Shown here one piece after another: positions 16,308 through 25,244 of a stretch of DNA of 35,847 nt (positions within the stretch are counted from its first letter, which is position 1; every line of letters begins with the position of its first letter). The position numbers were made by a program, and so were the translations under genes. The notes under the pieces are model-generated. The model made no database searches, was not told where the DNA came from, and saw only the letters and a list, made by a program, of their open reading frames with translations. The stretch spans positions 1-35,847 of the forward strand of contig JBFMGC010000029.1 in assembly GCA_040752815.1 (NCBI GenBank), read 5' to 3'. Origin of the DNA: Candidatus Zixiibacteriota bacterium. Lineage in GTDB: Bacteria > Zixibacteria > MSB-5A5 > GN15 > FEB-12.

Positions 16308-18221
16308 TCAATTGTTAAACTCAAAACACGGCAGAGGCAGCGGATCCAGGGATATGAACAGGTGGTCGATAAGTAAGTTTATGTCCCCAATAGAAAGCGC
16401 GCCGTCACAGGTAACGTCACCGAGTAGACTGTCAGGGAATATCGGCACACCGCTGCCAAATAAATGATCGATCAAATAGGTAACATCACCCATCGAAATG
16501 TCGGCGCTGTTGTTGACGTCGCCACGGGCGATAGAGAGGATGGCCCGATAGGCGTCAACGCGGCCCCAGCCATAAGCACCGTTCGGTACGGCACCGCCCA
16601 GCGGCTTGGCCGATTTGCAGAGGATGTCATACACGTTGTAGTCCGACGATGAATCCGAGGTTGTGTCGCGAGCCAGCAGTTCAGGGTCCCGCGCCAGAAG
16701 GAGCGAGGCTGCGCCCGCAGCCACAGGGCAAGCGGCTGATGTGCCGCCCATACGGCAGTTGTAGTTTTCATTGTTGAGCCCCCATTCGGGTAGCTGACAG
16801 TCCCACGGCCAGGGGTATTTGGGGTCGTATTGTCCGTAGGTTGGATTGTAGCCGTATTGGTACATTTGGTCAATTGTCCATACATCGCCATGCAGACCCG
16901 TGTGCCCGCTCGGCGCCGTCAAGTCAAGAGAGTCCCCGCGCTGGGTATACGGGAGCAGATTTTCAAGAGTATCCACTGACCCTACGGCCATCACGTACGG
17001 TAAATAGGCCGGATAGCCCACCGAATACCCAAGAAGCCCGGCATTGCCGGAGGCGAAGAAAACGGAACAACCCTTACTTCCGCGCCCTTGCACGACCGCG
17101 TTAGACAGAGCTTCATTGAGTACCGAGGCGCCACTGGGTGTGGTTAACCATCCCCAGCTATTAGAGAGAACGTCTGCACCGTGCTGCCACGCCCAGGTTA
17201 TGGCTTCAGCGTAGTCAGCAATAGTACAGCGTACACCCGAAGTGGTATCCGGATAAATCTTTACCGGAAGTACACGGGTGGTTGGGTTCATGCCTATCAC
17301 ACCATCCCAAGTCTCCACCGCCAAGACTGAGTCCGTTGCGTGGGTCGACGCAATAATCCCGGCACAGGCCATCCCATGGGCACTTGAGGTACCGGGAGTA
17401 GGATCTTCGTCGCGCATAGCCCCTTCAATCCCTGTGCAGAAGTCATAACCTGGCAGTATCTTCGATGACGGCAGGTCAAAGACGTGATCCGTCACACCGT
17501 CGTCGAGCACAGCCACTACCACGCTGTCGGTGGGGCCCATAAGACCAGCGAAATCCCAAACCGACCTTTCATTAATCGTGCCAACAACACGCTTGATGTG
17601 GTTTTGTAACACGTAATAGTCATCCCACACCCGATAGGAATAGAGTTCCAGGCGAGGTATGAAGTTCGGCTCGGCCCAGCGGGTCGAAACAAGATCATGA
17701 AAGGCATTGGCTATCTCCAACAAACCTGAACCCGATCCGGGAGTATTTCGAATCAGGAATACGTTGTGCATACCGGGGATTTCCCGGTCGACCACGACAT
17801 GGAATGGCACAACCACCTCATTAATCTGGTCTCCGGTAAAATTGCCGTCAAACGCCACAACAAAACTTTCCCCAATGATGAACGCTGAATCTTGGTCATC
17901 AAGATAACACGGTTCGGCAAGGTAGATTCCTTCTGTCGTTCTGAGTCGAGTCAGCTGCTCTGAGGTCAGAGGCGTGGTTACCTCGAACGCGCTGAAGCCG
18001 TCGAGCACTCTGTCGTTTTGGAGTTTCGTACCGATAGCTGGGAAATCTTCGAGTATGGCCCCGATATCATCCCAGCTAAGTTGGACTTCAAACTTGATGA
18101 CGATCCTTGATGAATCTTCTCTTAATGGTACGACACCGCCTGGGCCATACCAGAACTGTGCGCAGACATCTGCGCTCGTCAGCAAAACAGCTACTAACGC
18201 TTTTGCTCCTGTGATTCTCAT
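16308..18221 (-). CDS. Secreted subtilisin-like (S8) serine protease with C-terminal dockerin (637 aa)
   Basis: The ATG at 18221 is chosen because it starts a signal peptide (MRITGAKALVAVLLTSADVCAQ) and has GGAGGAG just upstream; an earlier Met at 18254 would precede the signal by 11 residues. Residues about 20-200 look like a propeptide. The catalytic triad is Asp240 (VAVLDDGV), His282 (SAHGMACAGI) and Ser495 (GGTSAACPVAAG), with oxyanion Asn in FFASGNAG. The C-terminal 60 residues hold two dockerin half-repeats (GDVNNSADISMGDVTYLIDH, then GDVTCDGALSIGDINLLIDH). It begins 22 nt after the stop of the preceding lipoprotein and ends at a strong terminator. It is the only intact protease of the array. 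Confidence 0.9.
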   Translation of the reverse strand: MRITGAKALVAVLLTSADVCAQFWYGPGGVVPLREDSSRIVIKFEVQLSWDDIGAILEDFPAIGTKLQNDRVLDGFSAFEVTTPLTSEQLTRLRTTEGIYLAEPCYLDDQDSAFIIGESFVVAFDGNFTGDQINEVVVPFHVVVDREIPGMHNVFLIRNTPGSGSGLLEIANAFHDLVSTRWAEPNFIPRLELYSYRVWDDYYVLQNHIKRVVGTINERSVWDFAGLMGPTDSVVVAVLDDGVTDHVFDLPSSKILPGYDFCTGIEGAMRDEDPTPGTSSAHGMACAGIIASTHATDSVLAVETWDGVIGMNPTTRVLPVKIYPDTTSGVRCTIADYAEAITWAWQHGADVLSNSWGWLTTPSGASVLNEALSNAVVQGRGSKGCSVFFASGNAGLLGYSVGYPAYLPYVMAVGSVDTLENLLPYTQRGDSLDLTAPSGHTGLHGDVWTIDQMYQYGYNPTYGQYDPKYPWPWDCQLPEWGLNNENYNCRMGGTSAACPVAAGAASLLLARDPELLARDTTSDSSSDYNVYDILCKSAKPLGGAVPNGAYGWGRVDAYRAILSIARGDVNNSADISMGDVTYLIDHLFGSGVPIFPDSLLGDVTCDGALSIGDINLLIDHLFISLDPLPLPCFEFNN

Positions 18222-18243
18222 AACTCCTCCACCGCTAACTGGG

Positions 18244-19311
18244 TCAACGTGCATTCTGGCAGGTCAGATGGTAGAAACCTGCCCCGATTAAACACTCCAC
18301 AGTAAGTGTATCCTTTTCTCTACAGTCGTAAAGTACCAACCGGTTTAGTCCAGCAAATTCAGTCACAGCCAGCAAACGCCCGTTCGGTATCATGGCAATG
18401 TTATCTCCCAAAATTCCGGTAGGGAAAGGAAGATCACATGTACTCCAGAAGATGAGCGAGTCGATTTGCTTCTCTCCCAGAGAGTACCTCGCGAAAGTGT
18501 AAGCCGGAGGAGGGCCGACCAGGATACTCCCGGGTCCGGTGAAGTAGACGTAGTCGTTGTCAGGCGACACAACAATATCCCCGCATCCAGGTGCGACCAG
18601 GTCTCGAAACACCAAGCTGTCCGCTGCTATGTCGAATACGTCGAATAGCATGTAGCAATCACCGAGATCACGAAACATGAATAGCAAGCGCTCGTCGACG
18701 GAGGGGACTACTCTGAAGATTCGATATTCATCGGGCACGCAAATGTAGTCGACGTTGAACCCTCCCGCCAGATCAAGGCGGTAGATTGAGCGGCAGCGTG
18801 TCGAAGGCCCCGGTGCATAGAATCTCTTGCCGTCCACTGTAAACACACCCATGTCCGTTGCCAGAGTGTCCGAAAACAGGAGCGAGTAATCACATGCCGC
18901 GATGATACGCAGGCTTTCTCCCTGCACGGCAAGGTGTTGGTTATCCGGCGAAACGGCCAGGTGAGAAGAACCCGAATAAGGCAGGTCCGCTGACACATAC
19001 CATTCCGCGGTGTTTACTACTCTGATTCTGTCTGCGTAGTCGATGAATAGCCGTTTCCCATCTGCCGAAGCTTTCAATCCAAAGACGCGACTGCCTTGTA
19101 AGTAGAAAGTATCAAGTTCACCGGTAAGCGTGTGGTAGGCAAGAAACACGGAATCATCCTGATTCTTGCTCCAGTACAGCACATAATCCATTGTCTGGGG
19201 TTCCGGCGGTCTCGGTTCGGTGGGTTTATCCTCGCAACCTGATACCCAAAGCCAAACCAGTCCACCACAACCTAACAGTCCTGATAACAGGTGTCCCTTA
19301 GTGATCCGCAT
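18244..19311 (-). CDS. Beta-propeller-like lipoprotein, copy 3 of 3 (355 aa)
   Basis: The N-terminus MRITKGHLLSGLLGCGG then WVSGC is a short lipoprotein signal with two possible lipidation Cys (15 or 26), followed by a Pro-rich linker. The body is built of repeated beta-strand units (VSADGKRLFI-like, AVSPDNQHLAV, VVSPDNDYVYFTG), typical of YVTN/WD40-like propellers. It is closely similar to the protein at 21704 (shared HTLTGE, LPYSG, CRSIYRLDL, FRDLVAPGCGD) and more distantly to that at 20488. Its start overlaps the truncated protease frame by 40 nt, and its own promoter region appears to have been deleted. It precedes the intact protease by 22 nt. Function is unknown; a surface-anchored partner of the protease is an inference. 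Confidence 0.8.
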   Translation of the reverse strand: MRITKGHLLSGLLGCGGLVWLWVSGCEDKPTEPRPPEPQTMDYVLYWSKNQDDSVFLAYHTLTGELDTFYLQGSRVFGLKASADGKRLFIDYADRIRVVNTAEWYVSADLPYSGSSHLAVSPDNQHLAVQGESLRIIAACDYSLLFSDTLATDMGVFTVDGKRFYAPGPSTRCRSIYRLDLAGGFNVDYICVPDEYRIFRVVPSVDERLLFMFRDLGDCYMLFDVFDIAADSLVFRDLVAPGCGDIVVSPDNDYVYFTGPGSILVGPPPAYTFARYSLGEKQIDSLIFWSTCDLPFPTGILGDNIAMIPNGRLLAVTEFAGLNRLVLYDCREKDTLTVECLIGAGFYHLTCQNAR

Positions 19312-20465
19312 ATGTTAACTCCAAGCCCGTCCCGACCCAGGGTGGCAGCCTTCTCCAAAGCTTCGGTTAGCACATCAAAATAGCTGCCGGCGCCTTGACA
19401 TGTGATGTAGTAGCCCCAGCTATTGGAGAGAACGTCCGCGCCGTAGACGTAAGCATAGGTAATGGCTGTCGCCAGGACGCTTGGTGTTACGCCCTGTGCC
19501 CTGCCGTCATCGTGAAAGATCTTGACCGGCTTTATTGCTGTCGAAGGATTTAGCGAGATAATACCCGACGAACTGGCAAGACCTTCAAGACTGTCTGTCG
19601 TGTGAGACGCCCCGATGATCCCTGCGCAACCCATTCCGTGTGCTACGTAATCTCCAGGCACCGGAACATTGTCATAGTCAGCGAAATCAAAACCAGAGAG
19701 AACTCGCGATGCGGGCAAGTCTTCATGCGAAGTAATTCCGTCATCGACAACGGCGACAGTGATAGTATCATCGCTGAGCCCCGCGAAGTCCCACACCGAC
19801 GCTGAATTGAAGGTTCCGATAACCTTCTTCGTATGGTATTGATAACCACTGTAATAGTCGAAAAGTCGGTACGATTGTGCTTCTATCCAGACGGCAAAGT
19901 CAGGATGCGCCCACCGAGTCTCCGGCAGGTTATAGTAGGCGTTGGCCAGGTCCAGTAGACGATAACCGCTGGAATCAGTATTCTTCAGAACGAATACGTT
20001 GGACATGCCGTCGATTTCATGATCGGTGACGACGCCGAAGAGGGCGTTAATGCTATCGATTTCATTCTGGGTCACATCCTCCTCGTAGGCCGCGCAGAAA
20101 GTCAGGCCCACCAGAAAAGAAGAGTCCGTCTCGTTCAAGTAGTAAGGCTCGACCAGGTAGACTCCGTCAATCGCCTGAACCGAGTCAAGGAAGCCACTAT
20201 AACCCTGTCCCAGCGACAGGGCGCAAATCATGAAACCATCAATGGCATGGTTGTCGGAAATCACGCTGTCGATCCGGCCAATGGCAGACAGGATCGCTTC
20301 TTGTTCATTGGTACCGATTTCTTCGTCGAACTTGAGCGCAATTCTGGCTGAGTCGATGTTGAGGGGGATCGTCTCCCCTCCACCATAATAGTGCTGGCCA
20401 TAACCTGGCCCGGCAGCCGCTAACAAGGCAGCCAGCACTACTGCTTGAGCATTTCTTCGTTTCAT
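19272..20465 (-). pseudogene. Truncated subtilisin-like protease lacking the catalytic Ser (397 aa frame)
   Basis: A signal peptide (MKRRNAQAVVLAALLAAAGPGYG) and propeptide region match the intact protease at 16308. Catalytic Asp241 (VAVVDDGI) and His276 (VAHGMGCAGI) are present. After LEKAATLGRDGLGV the homology stops and the frame runs 13 codons into the 5' end of the next lipoprotein gene, ending in CYQDC. The oxyanion Asn, catalytic Ser and dockerin are therefore missing. GGAGG lies 10 nt before the ATG, and the gene begins 22 nt after the lipoprotein at 20488, exactly as in the intact pair. It is most likely inactive as a protease; a propeptide or inhibitor role cannot be excluded. Confidence 0.8.
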
Positions 20466-20487
20466 AACCCTTGTTCCTCCAAAAACG

Positions 20488-21558
20488 TCATCTCATCATC
20501 TGAACCGTGGGGTTGACAAGAAACGCCCCACGACCGAGGTCCTGGTAGTCGACAAATACCTCCTTCCTTATGTCATACAGATAAACAACGAACTGTCCCA
20601 ACCCTCCTCCGCCCAGAAGAACCAGCCATCGGTCATCAGGCGTGACAGCCATCGTGTACGGTGGGCAGCCACACCAGGTGGGAGGGACATAGTCGTACGC
20701 AGATACCGTGTTGTGGATCTGATTCTTCGCCACATCGAAGACAGTAAACGTTCCCGGCGGGGGGGGTTCGCCACTGTGAACGCCGGGATTAGTGTAGAAG
20801 ACGTACTTCCCGCCCGAGGTCATCGCGATTTCTCCGGCGCCAGGCACCATTATGTCGCGAAAGATGATCGAATCCGTCGCCACGTTGTAAACCTCGAACG
20901 CCCAGGTCCACAGAGGTGAAAGATCCAGATACAGGAATAGATTGGCTTCGTCCAATGACGGAACAACATGCACAACCCCTCCGTCCGCCATGGGTAATCG
21001 CGCGACCGGGAATTGTCCGTGGGCAAGATCTACCTTGTACACGAAGCCTCGCGTGCTAGTGCTCCAGCCCGCCGCACAGTAGAATGTCTTGCTGTCGGAA
21101 GAAAAACGGCCATATTCGGTCATGTCGGTATCGCTGAAAAGGACCGAGTAGTCAACCGTGCTCAGAATGAAGAGATCGTTCCCCGTGATGGCAACCAGCT
21201 GATTGTCCGGCGACACCACGACAGATCGACTGCGCTGGTAAGGGAGCTCAGCAAGCACACTGCGAGTTGAGGGGTCTATGACCACGACATTGGAATCCGT
21301 AGCCAAGTAAAGGCACTTGCCATCGGCGGAGGCAGTAATACCCCAGTTTGCCTCCCACGGAATTGTCGCCGAATCCACACGTCGTGTACTGGGGTAGTAA
21401 GTAAAGAGCCTGGGGCCAGCCAAATCACCGACATAGACCGGGTACTCTTTTGGCTGTTCAGGCTTGGTCGGCCGCTTGTTGCAGCCGTACGGCCACAGAC
21501 AGGCCAGTCCGAGACCGGTAGCCACTGCTCCAAAAAACAATCCCTTGGTGACACGCAT
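20488..21558 (-). CDS. Beta-propeller-like lipoprotein, copy 2 of 3 (356 aa)
   Basis: The first 30 residues (MRVTKGLFFGAVATGLGLAC, then LWPYGC) are nearly identical to those of the copy at 21704. Lipidation could be at Cys20 (GLAC) or Cys26. The rest is a propeller-like chain (SADGKCLYLAT, VVSPDNQLVAITG, AVTPDDRWLVLLGG), but much more diverged from the other two copies. This contrast between a conserved leader and a diverged body suggests recombination or gene conversion at the 5' end. It is followed after 22 nt by the truncated protease. SD-like GGAG lies 9 nt before the ATG, with a small hairpin just upstream. Confidence 0.8.
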   Translation of the reverse strand: MRVTKGLFFGAVATGLGLACLWPYGCNKRPTKPEQPKEYPVYVGDLAGPRLFTYYPSTRRVDSATIPWEANWGITASADGKCLYLATDSNVVVIDPSTRSVLAELPYQRSRSVVVSPDNQLVAITGNDLFILSTVDYSVLFSDTDMTEYGRFSSDSKTFYCAAGWSTSTRGFVYKVDLAHGQFPVARLPMADGGVVHVVPSLDEANLFLYLDLSPLWTWAFEVYNVATDSIIFRDIMVPGAGEIAMTSGGKYVFYTNPGVHSGEPPPPGTFTVFDVAKNQIHNTVSAYDYVPPTWCGCPPYTMAVTPDDRWLVLLGGGGLGQFVVYLYDIRKEVFVDYQDLGRGAFLVNPTVQMMR

Positions 21559-21593
21559 ATGTTTACTCCATGCCGGGCCTGACTCGCCCGCAC
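21481..21593 (-). repeat. 113-bp 5'-end repeat, copy in lipoprotein 2
   Basis: Covers the signal-peptide codons, start, ribosome binding site and upstream hairpin (CGGGC/GCCCG, 21574-21590). It is collinear and about nine-tenths identical by eye with 22688-22800. Outside the block the two genes diverge strongly. Confidence 0.75.
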
Positions 21594-21703
21594 CCAGTGG
21601 TAAAGCGAATTATGCGGGCGAAGTTGTCAAGTGAAATCTTGCGAACAATCGCACGGTTGGTCGACGATTTGAGAACGCCTGGGCTTTTCTCGAATTCAAT
21701 GGT

Positions 21704-22765
21704 TTATCTGCCATTCCGGCACGTGACATGCCAGAAACCAATGCCCGGAAAACAAAGGACCCTTATAGTGTCCTGCAATTGGCAATCGTAAAGGACAAGG
21801 CGGTTACGGACGATGCCGTCTGTGATTGCCAATGTCCGCCCGTCTGGAGTCAATGCGAGATCGCTTCCGAATGCGGGCGTAGGGTCACTGAATTCACATA
21901 TACTCGCGCTCCATATAGAATCAATAATCTTATTCCCGATATGATACCTGGCAAATGAATAGGCGTGAGGGGGCCAGCCGTGCAGGTCGCCCGGGCCAGT
22001 AAAATACAAATGCTCTTTGTCCGGCGACACTGCCATATCCCCGCACCCCGGCGCCACCAGATCGCGAAACATGAGACTATCCCCGGCGACGTCAAAAACA
22101 TCAAGGTACATATAACAGTTGCCAAGCGAGCGAAAGATGAATAACAACTTCTCGTCTCGGGACGGGACAACTCTGAATACAGGGAAGTCGTCTGGTATGC
22201 AGATGGAATCGGACTCAAAGCCCTTTTCTAAGTCCAGCCGGTAAATCGAGCGGCAGGATGAACTGGCACCTGGGGCGTACAGTCGACTCCCGTTGGCACT
22301 GAAAATCGACCGATTTACTCCCAGCGTATCCTGGTAAACCACTGAGTAGTTCTGTGACGATATGATACGAAGGTTCCCACTTTGGACCGCGACGTAACGA
22401 TTGTCAGGCGAAACCGCAACCCCGTACCATCCAGAGTAGGGCAGGTCAACAATCGGCTTGTAGTCCTCGGTGCCGAAGACTCTGGTTTTGTCGCTGTAAC
22501 TGATGAAGAGCCGCCGGCCATCGGCTGATACGTTCATATCATACACTTGCGTTCCTGGAATAAAGAACGAGTCGATCTCGCCAGTGAGTGTGTGGTAGCC
22601 GAAAAACGTCGAATCAGTAACGTAGCGATTCCAATAGAAAACATAGTTTTTCGCCTCCACCGGCGGCGGTTTGGTGGGGTTATCGTCGCAACCGAAAGGC
22701 CACAGGCAGGCCAGTCCGAGACCGGTAGCCACTACTCCAATAAACAATCCCTTGGTGACACGCAT
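21704..22765 (-). CDS. Beta-propeller-like lipoprotein, copy 1 of 3 (353 aa)
   Basis: MRVTKGLFIGVVATGLGLAC then LWPFGC is a lipoprotein signal. The ATG at 22765 is chosen because GGAG lies 9 nt upstream and the site aligns exactly with the copy at 21558; an earlier Met at 22804 has no support. The body shares long stretches with the copy at 18244 (CRSIYRLDLEKGF, FRSLGNCYMYLDVFDVAGDS, FRDLVAPGCGDMAVSPD). No protease gene follows it: 145 nt later the next lipoprotein begins. It is first in the array and shares a 211-nt divergent promoter region with the ArsC-like gene. The ligand or substrate is unknown. Confidence 0.8.
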   Translation of the reverse strand: MRVTKGLFIGVVATGLGLACLWPFGCDDNPTKPPPVEAKNYVFYWNRYVTDSTFFGYHTLTGEIDSFFIPGTQVYDMNVSADGRRLFISYSDKTRVFGTEDYKPIVDLPYSGWYGVAVSPDNRYVAVQSGNLRIISSQNYSVVYQDTLGVNRSIFSANGSRLYAPGASSSCRSIYRLDLEKGFESDSICIPDDFPVFRVVPSRDEKLLFIFRSLGNCYMYLDVFDVAGDSLMFRDLVAPGCGDMAVSPDKEHLYFTGPGDLHGWPPHAYSFARYHIGNKIIDSIWSASICEFSDPTPAFGSDLALTPDGRTLAITDGIVRNRLVLYDCQLQDTIRVLCFPGIGFWHVTCRNGR

Positions 22766-22800
22766 ATGTTTACTCCATGCCGGGCGTGAATCGCCCGCAC
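22688..22800 (-). repeat. 113-bp 5'-end repeat, copy in lipoprotein 1
   Basis: Partner of 21481-21593. It includes a hairpin CGGGCG (22781-22786)/CGCCCG (22792-22797) directly upstream of GGAG and the start codon, which could modulate translation. Confidence 0.75.
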
Positions 22801-22976
22801 TCAACTCCGAGGTGGATCACTCTGCCTAACTTGTCAAGTGATTTCTTAACCCAAAAGTTCAGAATAACTGGGTCACACAACGTGTGAAGAAAATCTTGAA
22901 TACGAAAACCGGACGCATTACGTTGTATTGATGACCTTTTGCGAGGGTAAGCCGAACAGAACGGAGTCGGCGATCG

Positions 22977-23432
22977 GTGAGCACATCTGACAAGAAACTC
23001 AAACTCCTCTTCCTCTGCACCGGGAACTCGTGCCGGAGCCAGATGGCCGAAGGGTGGGCCAGGTATCTAAAAGGCGACCAGATCGAGCCGTACTCGGCGG
23101 GCACGGTCGGCCACGGTCTCAATCCGCGAGCAGTCGCGGTCATGCGCGAAGCGGAGGTCGATATTTCCGGCCATCAATCCAAGACTCTGGCCGAATTGCC
23201 CGCGCTCGAGTTTGACTACGTGATCACCGTTTGCGCTGATGCCGACCGCGCCTGTCCGGTGTTTCCGGGGAAGGCGATCAAGATTCATCGGGGGTTCGAT
23301 GACCCGCCAAAACTGGCTAAAGACGCCCGGTCGGAGGAAGAGGCTTTATCCCATTACCGCCGGGTCAGGGATGAAATTCGGGCGTTCGTGGAGACACTGC
23401 CGGAAAGTCTGCCGCGGGCCAAAGCGCGCTAA
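22977..23432 (+). CDS. arsC: Thioredoxin-type arsenate reductase / low-molecular-weight phosphatase (151 aa)
   Basis: The P-loop CTGNSCRSQMAEGW starts at Cys14, giving the LMW-phosphatase signature Cys-x5-Arg (Cys14, Arg20). Cys86 and Cys93 (VCADADRAC) are spaced like the redox Cys82 and Cys89 of Staphylococcus ArsC, and FDDPP near residue 108 supplies the general acid Asp. This set favours thioredoxin-coupled arsenate reductase over a pure phosphatase. The start is GTG with GGAG about 11 nt upstream. No ArsR, ArsB or Acr3 gene is adjacent, so regulation by arsenic cannot be inferred. It is transcribed away from the lipoprotein array. Confidence 0.87.
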   Translation: MSTSDKKLKLLFLCTGNSCRSQMAEGWARYLKGDQIEPYSAGTVGHGLNPRAVAVMREAEVDISGHQSKTLAELPALEFDYVITVCADADRACPVFPGKAIKIHRGFDDPPKLAKDARSEEEALSHYRRVRDEIRAFVETLPESLPRAKAR

Positions 23433-23442
23433 TGGCGCCCTT

Positions 23443-23473
23443 GTGCTGTCAGGGCGACTCTGCCCGACAGCAC
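23443..23473. terminator. Strong hairpin after the ArsC-like gene
   Basis: GTGCTGTC-A-GGGC pairs with GCCC-GACAGCAC, giving 12 bp with one bulged A and a 6-nt loop, starting 10 nt after the stop. There is no T-run, so it could be a Rho-limited 3' end or another member of the window's palindromic repeats. Confidence 0.45.
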
Positions 23474-23578
23474 GCAGCACTAGCCTTATCTGTGGAGGCA
23501 AACCCCATGCGCTCCAAGCCGATCATAAAAAAGGATGAATTTGGTGGTGTTTTCTGCTATTTTGTCCGGTGTAAACTG

Positions 23579-23601
23579 TGGAGCCATTTTGGGTGGCTCC
23601 A
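23579..23601. promoter_or_regulatory. Hairpin upstream of glutamate dehydrogenase
   Basis: TGGAGCCA (23579-23586) and TGGCTCCA (23594-23601) form a perfect 8-bp stem with a TTTTGGG loop. It is about 270 nt before the gene. It does not resemble any riboswitch that I recognise. Confidence 0.3.
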
Positions 23602-23872
23602 TGAGCGGTTGGTTTCGTGTCGGGCGGCTTGACTTTGGCCCGGGCCGATTGTTGTTTGGCGGTCCGAAGAGGTATCAGACGCGACCCTAACCAGATAACC
23701 GGTCGTGGGATGCCTGACTACTGGTCCGGAATGGCGCAAAGGCTCGAGTTATTTGAGTGACTGACGACGGTCGATAATACTTTTGGCTGTTGGATGGACA
23801 TTGAAATGAGTTTGCGCGTCATGGCTTACCGGCTCGGAAAACAACCAACCAAGTTAATGGGAGATAGGAAGT

Positions 23873-25201
23873 ATGAGTAGCCAAACCGCCGGGCACGGCT
23901 CATCGGAAACGGGCAAAGGCCGTCCGGCTTTCAACGCCTTTCATATGGCGCAAACACAGTTCGATCATGTCGCCGACCTGCTGAATCTGGATCCCCCCAC
24001 GCGGGCGCTCCTGCGCGAACCTCTTCGTGAATACAAGTTTTTGCTTCCGATTCGTACCGACGACGGCACAGTGCGGGTGTTCCAGGGGTTTCGCGTGCAG
24101 CACAACGATGCACGCGGCCCGTGCAAGGGGGGAATCAGGTTTCATCCAGCCGAAACGATCGACACGGTCCGCGCCCTGGCTATGTGGATGACCTGGAAAT
24201 GTTCTGTTGTAGATATTCCGCTCGGCGGTGGTAAGGGGGGCGTGATATGCGACCCGCACAATTTAAGTGAGCGCGAGCAAGAAGCGATTTGCCGCGGCTG
24301 GGTGCGGCAGTTGGCGCGCAATGTCGGACCGGTGGCCGATGTGCCGGCGCCTGATGTCATGACCTCCGGCCAGCACATGCTCTGGATGCTGGATGAGTAC
24401 GAGCGGATATTGGGCGGCAAGTTTCCGGGGTTCATTACCGGCAAGCCGGTGGGGATGGGAGGGTCGCTGGGCCGCACCGAGGCGACCGGCTACGGCGTGG
24501 TCTATACGATTCGCGAAGCGCTCAAGCAGCTTGGCCTGCCGCTGGAGAAGACCACCGCATCGGTTCAGGGATTCGGTAATGTGGCCCAGTACGCGATCGA
24601 ACTTTTTCAGCGCCTCGGCGGCAAAGTAGTCTGTGTCTCTTGCTGGGATCAGTCGGACCAGAAGTCGTACTCATTCCTGAAGAAGGACGGGGTCGATCTG
24701 TATGGTCTGCAGAAAATCACCGACCGCTTCGGCGGGATCGACAAAGGAAAGGCCAAGAGCCAGGGTTATACGATAGTCGACGGCGGCGAGTGGATCTCGC
24801 AGGAGGTCGATATCCTCATTCCGGCGGCACTCGAAAATCAGGTGACCGGAGAAAACGCAGAGCGGATCAGCCCTAAAGTGCGTGTTATTGCCGAGGGCGC
24901 CAATGGCCCGACTACTCCGGACGCGGACAAGGTCATCCACCAAAAAGGGATCTTCCTGATTCCGGATTTCCTTGCCAACGCCGGCGGAGTAACGTGCAGC
25001 TACTTCGAACAGGTCCAGAGCAACATGAATTACTACTGGGAAAAGGACGACGTCCTGCAGAAGCTGGATGTCAAGATGACCAACGCCTTCCTGGCGGTCA
25101 GCGAGCTGTCGAAGAAGCGAAGTCTGTACATGCGTGACGCCGCCTACGTGATCGCGATCGATCGCGTCGCGCGGGCCTGCCACGAACGCGGCTGGGTGTG
25201 A
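23873..25201 (+). CDS. gdhA: Glutamate dehydrogenase (Glu/Leu/Phe/Val dehydrogenase family, 442 aa)
   Basis: The enzyme converts glutamate to 2-oxoglutarate and ammonium with NAD(P). The substrate domain shows Lys85 (GPCKGG), Lys109 (MTWK) and the catalytic Lys121 in PLGGGKGG, then APDVMTS. The dinucleotide domain begins at about residue 225 with VQGFGNVAQYAIE. Length is usual for hexameric bacterial enzymes. The ribosome binding site GGGAGATAGGA precedes the ATG. Its cofactor preference cannot be read with confidence. A structured leader or terminator region separates it by 129 nt from the PEP-binding gene downstream on the same strand. It is the only clearly assignable central nitrogen enzyme in the window. 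Confidence 0.95.
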   Translation: MSSQTAGHGSSETGKGRPAFNAFHMAQTQFDHVADLLNLDPPTRALLREPLREYKFLLPIRTDDGTVRVFQGFRVQHNDARGPCKGGIRFHPAETIDTVRALAMWMTWKCSVVDIPLGGGKGGVICDPHNLSEREQEAICRGWVRQLARNVGPVADVPAPDVMTSGQHMLWMLDEYERILGGKFPGFITGKPVGMGGSLGRTEATGYGVVYTIREALKQLGLPLEKTTASVQGFGNVAQYAIELFQRLGGKVVCVSCWDQSDQKSYSFLKKDGVDLYGLQKITDRFGGIDKGKAKSQGYTIVDGGEWISQEVDILIPAALENQVTGENAERISPKVRVIAEGANGPTTPDADKVIHQKGIFLIPDFLANAGGVTCSYFEQVQSNMNYYWEKDDVLQKLDVKMTNAFLAVSELSKKRSLYMRDAAYVIAIDRVARACHERGWV

Positions 25202-25244
25202 AGGCCCCAGCATAAGTACGTGGCTTGCATGAGACGTTTTTTCC

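Larger units (their letters stand above)
23433..23872. other. Intergenic region before glutamate dehydrogenase, 440 nt
   Basis: It holds two hairpins (23443-23473 and 23579-23601) and a weak promoter candidate TTGAGT-N16-TAATAC (23753-23780) on the plus strand. No gene with a ribosome binding site is seen. The remaining sequence is not interpretable by eye. Confidence 0.5.
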
